Shown here in pieces: positions 44,935 through 53,469 of a DNA stretch of 64,000 nucleotides (the stretch's first letter is position 1; every line of letters begins with the position of its first letter). The notes under the pieces are model-generated. The model was not told the origin of the DNA, did not search any database, and worked only from the letters and a program-made list of their open reading frames with translations. The translations under genes and the position numbers were made by a program. Location: assembly GCA_039028975.1 (NCBI GenBank), contig JBCCHB010000039.1:1-64000 (forward strand), in the 5' to 3' direction. This DNA is from JAHBNG01 sp039028975 (GTDB lineage: Bacteria; Chloroflexota; Anaerolineae; Caldilineales; Caldilineaceae).

Positions 44935-45921
44935 TTGCCTCATCAAATTCGTTCCTTAGCGATCATCGCCGTTGGTCTTCTGCTTATCAGCTGTGTACTA
45001 CAACAGCCAACACCACCTGAGTCAAAGCAGCCTAAACCGACACCTCCTCCCATTGAAAGCCGTTCTGATACAGGTTGGCAAACGGGTTTGTCTATGCCAG
45101 TGGCCCGCTCGGAAATGGCTGCTGCTACGCTTGATGCTCGTATCTACGTGCCGGGTGGCTTTGGCGGTGAGTCTATCTTTTCTTCCTACATCCCCGCAAC
45201 CGATAGTTGGCAAACGCTGGCAGATATACCCCAAGGACGGCACCATCTGATGACCGCAGCCCATGCTGAATATATATATGTATTTGGTGGCGCACCATCG
45301 GGAACTTGGCGACCCACAACCAACACTTGGCGTTACGATCCTGCCACAAATTCTTGGACTGAAATGGCCCCGATGCCGGAAGGGCGCGTCGCAGGTGCCG
45401 CCGTGACAATGGACGATGCTATCTACGTCGTTGGTGGAATCGGCGGTCAGAATTCACTCCTGCGTTATGATATTGGGACAAACAGTTGGACAAAGCGCAC
45501 CGGGCCTGCTGTAATTCGTGAACACCTGGCTGCCGTTTCCCTAGATGGCAAGCTATATGTACTCGGCGGTCGCTGGCGTTCGCAAGGAGAATTCAGCTCG
45601 ATTGAGATATATGATCCTGCACAAGATTTGTGGACTTCTGGCCCAAACATGCAAGAAGCGCGAGCAGGCTTCGGCGCAACAGTGCTTAATGGGCGAATTT
45701 GGGTGGCTGGTGGTGAGCTGATTAGCGGTCGGCTAGAATCACTCGCTAGCGTAGAAGTATTTGATTCGGATGAGCAGCGTTGGTCGTATGGGCCAGAATT
45801 GCCGTTTGCGCTCCACGGTGTGCCTCTTACTGCTGCTGATGGTGCAATCTATCTTTTGGGTGGCTCGGATGCGGCTGGTGCCATTGAAAATCAGGGTCGC
45901 GTGTTGAGCTATCGCCCGTAA
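44935..45921 (+). CDS. Kelch-repeat lipoprotein
   Basis: 328 residues from a TTG start (GGAG 7 nt before). A signal peptide with lipobox LISC (C20) and a Pro-rich spacer are followed by five or six kelch units (for example AAATLDARIYVPGGFGGE, MDDAIYVVGGIGG, LDGKLYVLGGRW, LNGRIWVAGGELI, ADGAIYLLGGSD), predicting a membrane-anchored extracellular beta-propeller. It lies between the permease and ATPase genes of the oligopeptide importer, so it may help capture or sense the substrate. This is an inference from position only. Confidence 0.85.
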   Translation: MPHQIRSLAIIAVGLLLISCVLQQPTPPESKQPKPTPPPIESRSDTGWQTGLSMPVARSEMAAATLDARIYVPGGFGGESIFSSYIPATDSWQTLADIPQGRHHLMTAAHAEYIYVFGGAPSGTWRPTTNTWRYDPATNSWTEMAPMPEGRVAGAAVTMDDAIYVVGGIGGQNSLLRYDIGTNSWTKRTGPAVIREHLAAVSLDGKLYVLGGRWRSQGEFSSIEIYDPAQDLWTSGPNMQEARAGFGATVLNGRIWVAGGELISGRLESLASVEVFDSDEQRWSYGPELPFALHGVPLTAADGAIYLLGGSDAAGAIENQGRVLSYRP

Positions 45922-45974
45922 AATACTCCGGACCGAGTTGGCTCGTCAAAATAAAGGAAACGACTTTATACGCC

Positions 45975-48038
45975 ATGTCAATCTTAGAGGTTAAAGATCT
46001 AAGCATCGGATATGACACTGACCAGAATATGGTTCATGCCGTTGATGGTGTCTCCCTTAACGTTATTGAAGGAGAGGCGCTAGGTCTGATCGGTGAATCA
46101 GGCTGCGGCAAGACCACGTTGATGCGCTCGATTGTACAGGTCATGGCATCGAACGCCCGGGTGCTGGGAGGAGAGGTTCTCTTTCAAGGCAAAGATCTAC
46201 TCAAATTGACGCCAAGGGAGATGCGGGCCTTACGTTGGCGAGAGATTGCATTTATTCCCCAGGCGTCTATGGATTCACTCGATCCGGTCAAGCCGGTTGG
46301 GCGTCAGGTGGAGAGCGTTCTTCGGGTACGTGGTGACTTTGATCGACGCACGGCTAAGGTGAGAACCGTCGATCTCTTTGAGATGGTGGGGCTGGACATA
46401 GCCAACCTAGAACGGTATCCCCACGAGTTTTCAGGCGGGATGAAGCAGCGTGCCATTATTGCCATGGCCCTTGCCTTGAACCCAACTCTACTCATTGCCG
46501 ATGAACCTGTGACAGCACTGGATGTAATCGTCCAGCACCAAGTGTTGGATGTCTTTAAGCGGCTACAGGAAGAGCTCAACCTAACTGTCTTGCTTATCAC
46601 CCACGATATTTCGGTGGTGGCTCAAGTATGTGATGCCGTGGCCGTTATGTACGCCGGGCAAATTGTAGAGCAAGCCCAATCTGCACCCTTTTTCCAGAGG
46701 CCCTTTCACCCCTACAGTTTGGGTCTTCAAAATGCTTTCCCCAATCTGGTTGAACCCAAAGATGTGCTGATTGCCATCGACGGCTACCCACCGGATTTGA
46801 GTGAACCACCCACTGGCTGCCGATTTGCCGAGCGCTGTCCCTTTGTAGAGGCGACCTGTCGCGAAGCCACGCCACCTATGGCTGACATTGAACCAGACCA
46901 TCGGGTTTCCTGTTTCCGTGCCAACGAGATGGCGGATATGCGCACCAAAGCAGCGGACCCTGCGTTATGGTTGCCTGACGAACTCATGTCACAGATTACA
47001 GGTGGCTCGACCGAGCAATCCTACTGGACACCACCAGATGTTAATGGGATTGAGGCAAGTCCCTTTGTGGCGGTCAGTCAGCTTACTAAACAGTATCGTA
47101 TCGGCGGCGGCTTTGGCGGACTATTGCGGGGTCAATCAGCTCAGTTGGTCCATGCGGTCAACGACATTTCATTTCAGCTCAAGCGAGGGGAAAGCCTGGG
47201 GTTGGCTGGCGAATCGGGCTGTGGCAAAACTACGACAGGCAAGCTCCTGGTCAAGCTGTTGGAAGTTACCAGCGGCGAGATCGAATTCGATGGTGAGGTT
47301 GTGGCCAATCTTAAGGGTGAAGCGCTCAAACAGTATCGACGACGGGTTCAGTTTATGTTTCAAAACCCCTTTGAGGCATTCAACCCTCGCTTCACCCTCT
47401 ATCGCTCCCTCTCCGAGCCACTCGTCATCGGCGGCTGGCAAGATGAGCGTGAACGACAAGAACAGATTCTCGCCACATTGGAGAAGGTGAATCTGCGCCC
47501 CCCTGAGGCGTTTTTGGATAAATATCCTCATCAGCTTTCTGGCGGCCAATTACAGCGCGTCGTCCTGGCCCGATCGCTTGTATTAGAACCCGACTTTTTA
47601 ATTGCTGATGAGCCAGTCTCTATGCTGGATGTCTCGGTGCGGGCTGGCATTCTCAACACCATGCGCGGATTGGCCCAAGAAATGGATCTGACCACCATCT
47701 ACATATCCCACGACCTGTCGCTACTTCAATACACCTGCGACCGAATCGCCGTCATGTATTTGGGCAACATCGTGGAGATCGGCCCTTCCCAGCAGGTGAT
47801 CGAAAAACCGCAACATCCCTATACCCAGGCACTCGTCTCAGCCGTCCCAGTCCCCGACCCTACGCTGCCAAGGACCAATCCACGCATTGGGGAGGGAAGC
47901 CCCCAAGCCACCAACATACCTACCGGATGCCCCTTCCAGAATCGCTGCCCCGACGTGATGGACATCTGTCGAGAGCAGATGCCCGTTGCTATTCAGATGA
48001 GCAATCAACACCAGGTTGCCTGCCACCTATTTGAGTGA
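45975..48038 (+). CDS. Fused oligopeptide ABC ATPase (DppD-DppF)
   Basis: 687 residues, two complete ATPases in one chain. First half: Walker A GESGCGKTTL, signature FSGGMKQR, Walker B LLIADEPVTALD. Second half: GESGCGKTTT, LSGGQLQR, FLIADEPVSMLD. Each half ends in an oligo_HPN tail with conserved cysteines (CRFAERCPFVEATC and CPFQNRCPDVMDIC). Separate DppD and DppF proteins are the norm; fusions occur in several phyla. It energises the permeases at 42966 and 43973. Confidence 0.93.
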   Translation: MSILEVKDLSIGYDTDQNMVHAVDGVSLNVIEGEALGLIGESGCGKTTLMRSIVQVMASNARVLGGEVLFQGKDLLKLTPREMRALRWREIAFIPQASMDSLDPVKPVGRQVESVLRVRGDFDRRTAKVRTVDLFEMVGLDIANLERYPHEFSGGMKQRAIIAMALALNPTLLIADEPVTALDVIVQHQVLDVFKRLQEELNLTVLLITHDISVVAQVCDAVAVMYAGQIVEQAQSAPFFQRPFHPYSLGLQNAFPNLVEPKDVLIAIDGYPPDLSEPPTGCRFAERCPFVEATCREATPPMADIEPDHRVSCFRANEMADMRTKAADPALWLPDELMSQITGGSTEQSYWTPPDVNGIEASPFVAVSQLTKQYRIGGGFGGLLRGQSAQLVHAVNDISFQLKRGESLGLAGESGCGKTTTGKLLVKLLEVTSGEIEFDGEVVANLKGEALKQYRRRVQFMFQNPFEAFNPRFTLYRSLSEPLVIGGWQDERERQEQILATLEKVNLRPPEAFLDKYPHQLSGGQLQRVVLARSLVLEPDFLIADEPVSMLDVSVRAGILNTMRGLAQEMDLTTIYISHDLSLLQYTCDRIAVMYLGNIVEIGPSQQVIEKPQHPYTQALVSAVPVPDPTLPRTNPRIGEGSPQATNIPTGCPFQNRCPDVMDICREQMPVAIQMSNQHQVACHLFE

Positions 48039-48045
48039 GATTCAT

Positions 48046-48300
48046 ATGCCCAAGATGAGAGCCGCCATGCTACATAAGCATGGTAACCGCGAGCAGATCA
48101 CGCTGGCGCTGATACCCGTTCCTGAGCCGGGGCTAGGCCGTGTGCGGCTGCGCGTCAAGGCATGTGCGCTCAACTGGCTAGATGTAGGCATTCGGCGTGG
48201 CCCTAAGTTCGGTGAGATTTCACTACCGATGATCGGTGGGGCCGATGTTGCCGGCGTCGTTGACGAGATTATGGTTTTCAAACGGAGACGTGTTCAATAA
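48046..48300 (+). pseudogene. Zinc-type alcohol dehydrogenase remnant
   Basis: The first 75 or so residues match the GroES-like start of MDR alcohol dehydrogenase/quinone reductases (MRAAMLHKHGNREQITLALIPVPEPG, ALNWLDVGIRRG, MIGGADVAGVVDE). The frame then breaks; in the +1 frame a few more residues (FSNGDVFNN) still resemble the family before the gene ends. The catalytic and NAD domains, about 250 residues, are missing. It directly precedes the redoxin gene. Confidence 0.75.
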
Positions 48301-48311
48301 CAGGAGATACT

Positions 48312-49025
48312 ATGAGTGACTCAATAATGAGAGTAAGCCAGGTCGGGGATCAAATGCCTGCTCTGGCTTTGACTGATATCAACGGTGGCGAGATTGAACT
48401 TAGCACTTTTGCGGGCAAGAAATATATCATCTATATGTGGGCCTCCTGGTGAGCATGCCGCGCCCAACTGCCAGTTTGGCAGGAATTCTACATGAAAAAT
48501 CAAGAGGCTGGTATCGAGGTATTGGCCGTGGCAATTGATTTTCAGGGTCCAGAGCTACCACGGCCTTATATTGAGCAAGCGAACCCAACGTATGCCAATG
48601 CGATTGATACGGAAAATTTGCTTGGATTACACTTTGGTTTTCGGGCCGTGCCCAACGCGGTTTTTGTCGATGAGGCGGGTATCATTCGATATACCCGGTT
48701 TGGCGGCTTTGATATCCGTAAACCCGAATATCGTCAACTGGCTGAGGAGTTTGCCGCTGCGAAGCAGGCATTGCCCGCAGGCGGAGATCAGGGCGATGGC
48801 GGCTTTGAGAGCGATGCAGCCCGTACCCACTTTAATACCGGGCTAACACTTTTTCAACAGGGGTCTCAGGAGAAGGCTCTGCAAGAATGGCGCAAAGGGC
48901 TGGCCTACGAACCAGAGAATTGGATTATCCGCAAACAGATTTGGGCTATCGAAAACCCCGACAAATTTTACGCTGGGGATGTCGATTTTGATTGGCAGCG
49001 GGAACAGATTGCATTGAATCGATAA
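48312..49025 (+). CDS. Redoxin, candidate selenoprotein (in-frame TGA)
   Basis: 237 residues if TGA 48450-48452 is read as selenocysteine at position 47. ATG 48312 has AGGAG 5 nt upstream. Residues 8-150 form a TlpA/AhpC-like thioredoxin fold: VGDQMPALALTDINGGEIEL, YMWASW-U-ACRAQLPVWQEFY, VLAVAIDFQG, FRAVPNAVFVDEAGII. The TGA falls exactly where the first redox cysteine is expected, giving U-x-C with C49; no other cysteine is present. Residues 165-237 resemble a TPR-like helical tail. Both sides of the TGA are in the same frame with no other defect. A SECIS-like hairpin follows the TGA. The alternative is a Cys-to-stop mutation; the neighbouring dehydrogenase remnant shows local decay does occur. 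Confidence 0.6.
48468..48482 (+). promoter_or_regulatory. SECIS-like hairpin
   Basis: CTGCCA (48468-48473) and TGGCAG (48477-48482) pair perfectly around loop GTT. The loop begins 21 nt after the TGA and its first base is G. These values fall within the known pattern of bacterial SECIS elements (apical loop a few tens of nt after UGA, G in the first two loop positions). Confidence 0.5.
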
Positions 49026-49154
49026 TCAATAGTTTTGTTCACCCCATATAGATAGTTAGAAAAGTTCCGTCCTCCCTCTTCGGAATTACCCAGAGTAGAT
49101 TGCATAAGAGTCGGCACAAAGCTTTTCTGGCGAACTATAACGGTCTAGTCTATG

Positions 49155-49163
49155 TGGTATAAT
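49155..49163 (+). promoter_or_regulatory. Extended -10 promoter
   Basis: TGGTATAAT: a perfect -10 (49158-49163) with the TGn extension and no clear -35. It lies 44 nt before the DUF1703 gene. Confidence 0.5.
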
Positions 49164-49206
49164 ATAAGCAGACCGCCCTTGAATATCCACAAAGGCCCTG
49201 CTTTCC

Positions 49207-50994
49207 ATGAACTTACCATACGGCAACAGCGATTTCAACAAAATTATTACCCGTAACAAGCTTTACTTTGATCGGACCGATAGGATTCCGCTGTTCGAGC
49301 AATTGGGTGAAAGCCTACTCTTCCTACGCCCCCGTCGTTTTGGAAAGAGTTTGCTGCTCTCTATGCTAGAGAACTATTACGATATTGCCAAAGCCGATCA
49401 GTTTGAAGCGCTTTTTGGTGAGTTGGCCATTGGCCAAAATCCGACCACATTACACAATCAGTATCTGGTACTCTCCCTCGATTTCTCCTTCATCGCAGTC
49501 TATGGTTCGGTTGCAGATATCGCTGAGGCCATGCATCAATATCTCAATGATAGAATTCGGGATTTTGCCATTCGCTATGAAGATCTACTCACCCGTGAAA
49601 TTGAATTTCATCCATCAAGCGGTCTCTCTACTTTCCTCTCACTTTTGACTGTGACCCAAAAGGGGAATCATCCTGTTTACCTGATGATTGATGAGTATGA
49701 CAACTTTGCCAATGAAGTCATGATGGCCACCCATTCTGGCAGCCGTCAACGGTACGAAGAGTTGGTGATGAGTGAAGGCATCTTCAAAACGTTCTTCAAA
49801 AATGTGAAGGGGGCAATGCGTGGCCTCGGTCTGGATCGGGTCTTCATTACTGGTGTTTCGCCCATTGCACTCAGCGATGTGACAAGCGGGTACAACATTG
49901 CCAAAAATCTGTCTTGGCGGCGTGAGTTCAACGATCTCTGCGGCTTCACCGAGAAGGAGGTCTATCCCCTTGTTCGGCAGATTGTAAAGCTCTGTCAATT
50001 GCCCGCTGCCAAAGCAGATGAAGCCATGGATCTGATGCGCGTCTTCTATAATGGTTCGCTCTTCACTTTTGGTGAGTCATCCTTGATCTATAACCCAACG
50101 TTGGTTTTCTACTTTCTCGATGAATTCCAGAGTAACTGCCGCTATCCAGACAAGATGCTGGATGGTAACTTCGCGCCAGATTATGCCAAGCTCGTCTACA
50201 TTTCACGCCACCCGAAAGGAGAAGAGTTGCTCCATGCAGCCGTCGACGAGCAGCAAGAAGTGAGTGTTACAGAAATCGGTGAGCGCTTTGGCATGGCGGA
50301 AATGCTCGAGCAACATAAGCAGCACGACCGCATGGCCTCGCTGCTCTGTTACTTGGGTGTCTTAACTTACAAAGGCCGTACGTTAACCGGCGAGTATGCG
50401 CTAGAGATCCCCAATCTGGTCATCCAGCGTCTCTATGTGGATCGGCTGTTGGAGATGTTTCTCCCCTTGGCAGAGACTCAAGATGCGGGAAAACAAGCGG
50501 CGAAACTGCTCTACCAACGTGGCGAAATGGTACCTATCTGCACATTTATTGAAGAGACATACTTCAGGGCTTTTGACAACCGTGACTATCTCCACGCCAA
50601 TGAGCTAACCATCAAGACCGCTTTTCTGACCCTGCTCTACAATGACATTCTCTACATTATTGATTCGGAGACTGCGCTTGAACGAACCTACGCGGACTTA
50701 ACCATGATTATCCGTCCCGAGATGCGGCGCTTTCAGCTGCTGGATATCCTGGTCGAGTTTAAGTATGTTGCCCTCAAGCAGATGGGAATGAATGGTACAG
50801 AGCTAAAAGCACTCAGTAGGGAGGGGATGCGAGCTCTGCCGCCCGTTCAAGAACAGATAGCGGAGGCAAAAGAACAAGTATTGACCTATCATGCCAAACT
50901 GACCAATAAATATGGTGGCCAACTGCGCTTACGCACGTATGTTGTCGTTGCCATTGGTTTCGAGCGGGTAATTTGGGAAGAAGTGACTTTTTAA
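49207..50994 (+). CDS. AAA-ATPase / PD-(D/E)XK nuclease (DUF1703 type)
   Basis: 595 residues. N-terminal AAA_ATPase-like domain: PYGNSDFNKIITRNKLYFDRT, Walker A RPRRFGKSLLL (41-51), Walker B VYLMIDEYDNF. The C-terminal nuclease-like domain has LLDILVEFKYVAL (D and ExK core) at about 515-530. The family is abundant in Bacteroidetes, Chloroflexota and others, often in many copies per genome; its role is unproven, with mobile-element or defence links suggested. It has its own promoter and no partner gene. Confidence 0.88.
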   Translation: MNLPYGNSDFNKIITRNKLYFDRTDRIPLFEQLGESLLFLRPRRFGKSLLLSMLENYYDIAKADQFEALFGELAIGQNPTTLHNQYLVLSLDFSFIAVYGSVADIAEAMHQYLNDRIRDFAIRYEDLLTREIEFHPSSGLSTFLSLLTVTQKGNHPVYLMIDEYDNFANEVMMATHSGSRQRYEELVMSEGIFKTFFKNVKGAMRGLGLDRVFITGVSPIALSDVTSGYNIAKNLSWRREFNDLCGFTEKEVYPLVRQIVKLCQLPAAKADEAMDLMRVFYNGSLFTFGESSLIYNPTLVFYFLDEFQSNCRYPDKMLDGNFAPDYAKLVYISRHPKGEELLHAAVDEQQEVSVTEIGERFGMAEMLEQHKQHDRMASLLCYLGVLTYKGRTLTGEYALEIPNLVIQRLYVDRLLEMFLPLAETQDAGKQAAKLLYQRGEMVPICTFIEETYFRAFDNRDYLHANELTIKTAFLTLLYNDILYIIDSETALERTYADLTMIIRPEMRRFQLLDILVEFKYVALKQMGMNGTELKALSREGMRALPPVQEQIAEAKEQVLTYHAKLTNKYGGQLRLRTYVVVAIGFERVIWEEVTF

Positions 50995-51113
50995 CTTGCT
51001 TCTTTGCCCCAAAACTCACCAAACTGTAGTGGTTTTGGGTTTTGAATGATTAGAAATGAAGTAATTGTAATATTCGTTGGATAAGACGTAATCCCTATTG
51101 CGGCGAAAACTAT

Positions 51114-52169
51114 CTACTTCAACCCAGTCGTCGCAATTCCTGTAGTGATAAAGCGCTGCAAGAAGGCAAAGACCAACGTAATGGGCAGCAGGGTCATGAC
51201 TGTCATAGCCAGGACGTAGTGCCACTGAATATTCAGTTCACCCTGAAAGGCATTGAGCCCAACTTGCAAGGTAAAAACTTCGCTACGACTCAAGACGATA
51301 AGGGGCCAGAGAAAGTCATTCCAGCGCCACATGACGGAGAAGATAGCCAGCACAGCCATCGCCGGCGCGGCCAAAGGTAGAACAATCTGCCAATAGATGC
51401 GCCACTCGCTGGCCCCATCAATTCGAGAGGAATCCAGAAGCTCATCTGGGAGCGTCAGCATGTATTGGCGCAACAGAAAGACGCCTGTTGGCGTGGCGGC
51501 ACCGGGAATGATCACGCCCCACAAGCTGTTGTTCCATCCGATGCTGGTAATGACAAGAAAGACCGGCACGAGAATCACCGAAATCGGGATCATTAACGTG
51601 CTAATGATGATTACAAAGATAGCATCACGTCCACGGAATCGATATTTACTAAGGGCAAAGGCAGCCATGCTGTTGATGAGCAGGGTAATGAGCGTAGCTG
51701 TTACAGTCACCACGACGCTGTTGCGTAGGTAGATCCAAAAATTAAATCGCTCCAGCGGATCCGTGTAATTCTCCCAGGCCAAACTGATGCTGCGAATCTC
51801 TTCCCGCTGATCGATATTGACTTTGATCAGATCGCCTGGATTAATAGGATCAACTAGTTGGGCTTCGATCCCCACACGGCGCACCTGGGCTAATTCTTGG
51901 ACGGTGCCATCATCGAGGGTGACCCGAAAAAGCGGCAGCGGTTCATCATATCCTTCCACCACAACTTCTTGCTGAGAATAGGGCAAAAATCGGGGCGGAA
52001 ACTCGACCAGAGCGGATTGGGTCTTGAAGGAAGAGAGGACCAACCAGATCACAGGCCCGAACATCAAAAGCGTGCCAAAGAGGAGATAGAAGTAGGTGAA
52101 AACATCGCTAAAATCTACTCCTCCTCGCCCTCGAGTACGAAAGAGAAATGTGTGAATCACACTGAACAT
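51114..52169 (-). CDS. Sugar ABC permease (MalG-like) with insert
   Basis: 351 residues, against about 280 for most MalG-like permeases. After the first helix (25-48) and SSFKTQSALVEFPPRFLP comes an extra segment of about 65 residues (roughly 65-130, with VVVEGYDEPLPLFRVTLDDG), probably on the outer face. The rest is standard: LINSMAAFALSKYRFRGRD and EAA loop SRIDGASEWRIYWQIVLPLAAPAM. It works with the permease at 52275 and the binding protein at 53470. No ATPase is encoded nearby; a shared MsmK/MalK-type ATPase from elsewhere is likely. Confidence 0.9.
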   Translation of the reverse strand: MFSVIHTFLFRTRGRGGVDFSDVFTYFYLLFGTLLMFGPVIWLVLSSFKTQSALVEFPPRFLPYSQQEVVVEGYDEPLPLFRVTLDDGTVQELAQVRRVGIEAQLVDPINPGDLIKVNIDQREEIRSISLAWENYTDPLERFNFWIYLRNSVVVTVTATLITLLINSMAAFALSKYRFRGRDAIFVIIISTLMIPISVILVPVFLVITSIGWNNSLWGVIIPGAATPTGVFLLRQYMLTLPDELLDSSRIDGASEWRIYWQIVLPLAAPAMAVLAIFSVMWRWNDFLWPLIVLSRSEVFTLQVGLNAFQGELNIQWHYVLAMTVMTLLPITLVFAFLQRFITTGIATTGLK

Positions 52170-52200
52170 AGTTGTCTATCCTTGTAGGTGGCAAGACGGC

Positions 52201-52273
52201 AAGATAAATGATTGAGATGATTGAATGAGAAAATGATTGGCATTTCCTTCTCATTCCCTCATCTTATTTATCT
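52201..52273 (-). repeat. Hairpin between the two Mal-type permease genes
   Basis: Arms 52201-52231 and 52247-52273 share AAGATAAAT and AATGAGAA blocks that pair around a GATGA-rich internal loop. It begins directly after the upstream permease stop. It is similar in theme to the hairpins at 32100 and 63711. Confidence 0.7.
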
Positions 52274-52274
52274 T

Positions 52275-53318
52275 CTATGTCGCTTCTGCCCTGCGCCCAA
52301 GCCATAACTGGATCAACGTTAAAATCAATAAGGCCACGCCCAAAACCACCGATGCGGCGGCTGCCAGCCCAAAACGCTGGATCTGGTTGGCAAACCCAGT
52401 ATCGTAGATATATTGCACCATATATTGGGTTGCGGTGCCTGGCCCGCCACCAGTCAGAACAAAGATTTGGTCAAATACCTGAACTGCTCGAATCAGTGAT
52501 AGCACCAGTACCACAAACATGGTTGGCATGAGCAACGGTAGCGTCACACCCCAAAAAGTGGCCCACATACCAGCGCCGTCAATTTGGGCCGCTTCATACA
52601 GTTCGGCCGGAATCGCCTGTAAACCAGCCAGCAAAATCAGCGTGTAAAAGCCCATCAGCGCCCAGATACTCACAAAGATCACCCAAAACGTTGCGTAGCT
52701 GGGATCAAGCAAGAAGAGAATTGGCTCATAGCCTAGGTTAACCAAAAAGGCGTTAAGAATGCCATTCCGCTGTAAAATCCACTTCCAAATAAGCGCCACG
52801 ACAACCGGTGAGAGCAATACGGGATAGAAGAAGATGCCTCGAAAGAAGCTCCGTCCTCTGATGCCGCGATTTAAAACTAGCGCCGTAATCAGCGCAAAGA
52901 AGACCATGCCGCCTACCTGAAAGACGACAAAAAAGGCTGTATTGTAAATACCCCGCCAGAAGAGATCCTCTCGGCACGAGTTGGGGTCCAAATAGTTGCC
53001 GCAGTCGAAGAGGAATTCAAAGTTTTGCGTGCCAACAAAGGGACGATCCTGGGGGAAAAGCTGAGTGCCCCCCGTGAACGAATAGTAAAAGTTGAGCAGC
53101 ATGGGAAAGAGGACAAAGATGCCGAAGATGAGGAGGTTGGGCAAGATAAAGATGTAGCCCATTTTTTGAACGCCCAATCGCTGCTGCAGTGGATTCATGA
53201 TCAGCTCAACTGCATTCATGATGAAACTGAAGAGAGCATAGACGATTCGCCCGGGCCATTCTAGCAGCGACCAACGCGGCAAATGGATCTCATTACCGGC
53301 TCTGTTATTGGATGCCAC
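52275..53318 (-). CDS. Sugar ABC permease (MalF-like)
   Basis: 347 residues. The N-terminal cytoplasmic segment (1-50) is followed by six helices; YIFILPNLLIFGIFVLFPMLLNFYYSF is the typical first helix, and the EAA loop is AAQIDGAGMWATFWGVTLPLLMP. A periplasmic loop contains FDCGNYLDPNSCRED with two cysteines that could form a disulfide. It forms a heterodimer with the MalG-like permease. Confidence 0.92.
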   Translation of the reverse strand: MASNNRAGNEIHLPRWSLLEWPGRIVYALFSFIMNAVELIMNPLQQRLGVQKMGYIFILPNLLIFGIFVLFPMLLNFYYSFTGGTQLFPQDRPFVGTQNFEFLFDCGNYLDPNSCREDLFWRGIYNTAFFVVFQVGGMVFFALITALVLNRGIRGRSFFRGIFFYPVLLSPVVVALIWKWILQRNGILNAFLVNLGYEPILFLLDPSYATFWVIFVSIWALMGFYTLILLAGLQAIPAELYEAAQIDGAGMWATFWGVTLPLLMPTMFVVLVLSLIRAVQVFDQIFVLTGGGPGTATQYMVQYIYDTGFANQIQRFGLAAAASVVLGVALLILTLIQLWLGRRAEAT

Positions 53319-53340
53319 AACGATCCTCCATCATGAAAAA

Positions 53341-53404
53341 TCCGTAGAACGCAATGGAATCATAGATTCTTCGCTTCGCTCAAAAAGACATTGCGTTCTA
53401 CGGA
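53341..53404 (-). repeat. Hairpin between binding-protein and MalF-like genes
   Basis: A perfect 16-bp inverted repeat, TCCGTAGAACGCAATG (53341-53356) with CATTGCGTTCTACGGA (53389-53404). It is positioned 66-129 nt after the binding-protein stop, before the permease. Confidence 0.85.
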
Positions 53405-53469
53405 AAATAGGCCACGCACCATTCGAGCTGCGCCGAAGACTGCGTGTAATAGCGTGCTAGACGTGAGGG

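Noticed and set aside
46888..47490. 200-codon ORF inside the fused ABC ATPase gene
   Set aside because: It is an out-of-frame shadow; the main frame contains two intact ATPase domains.
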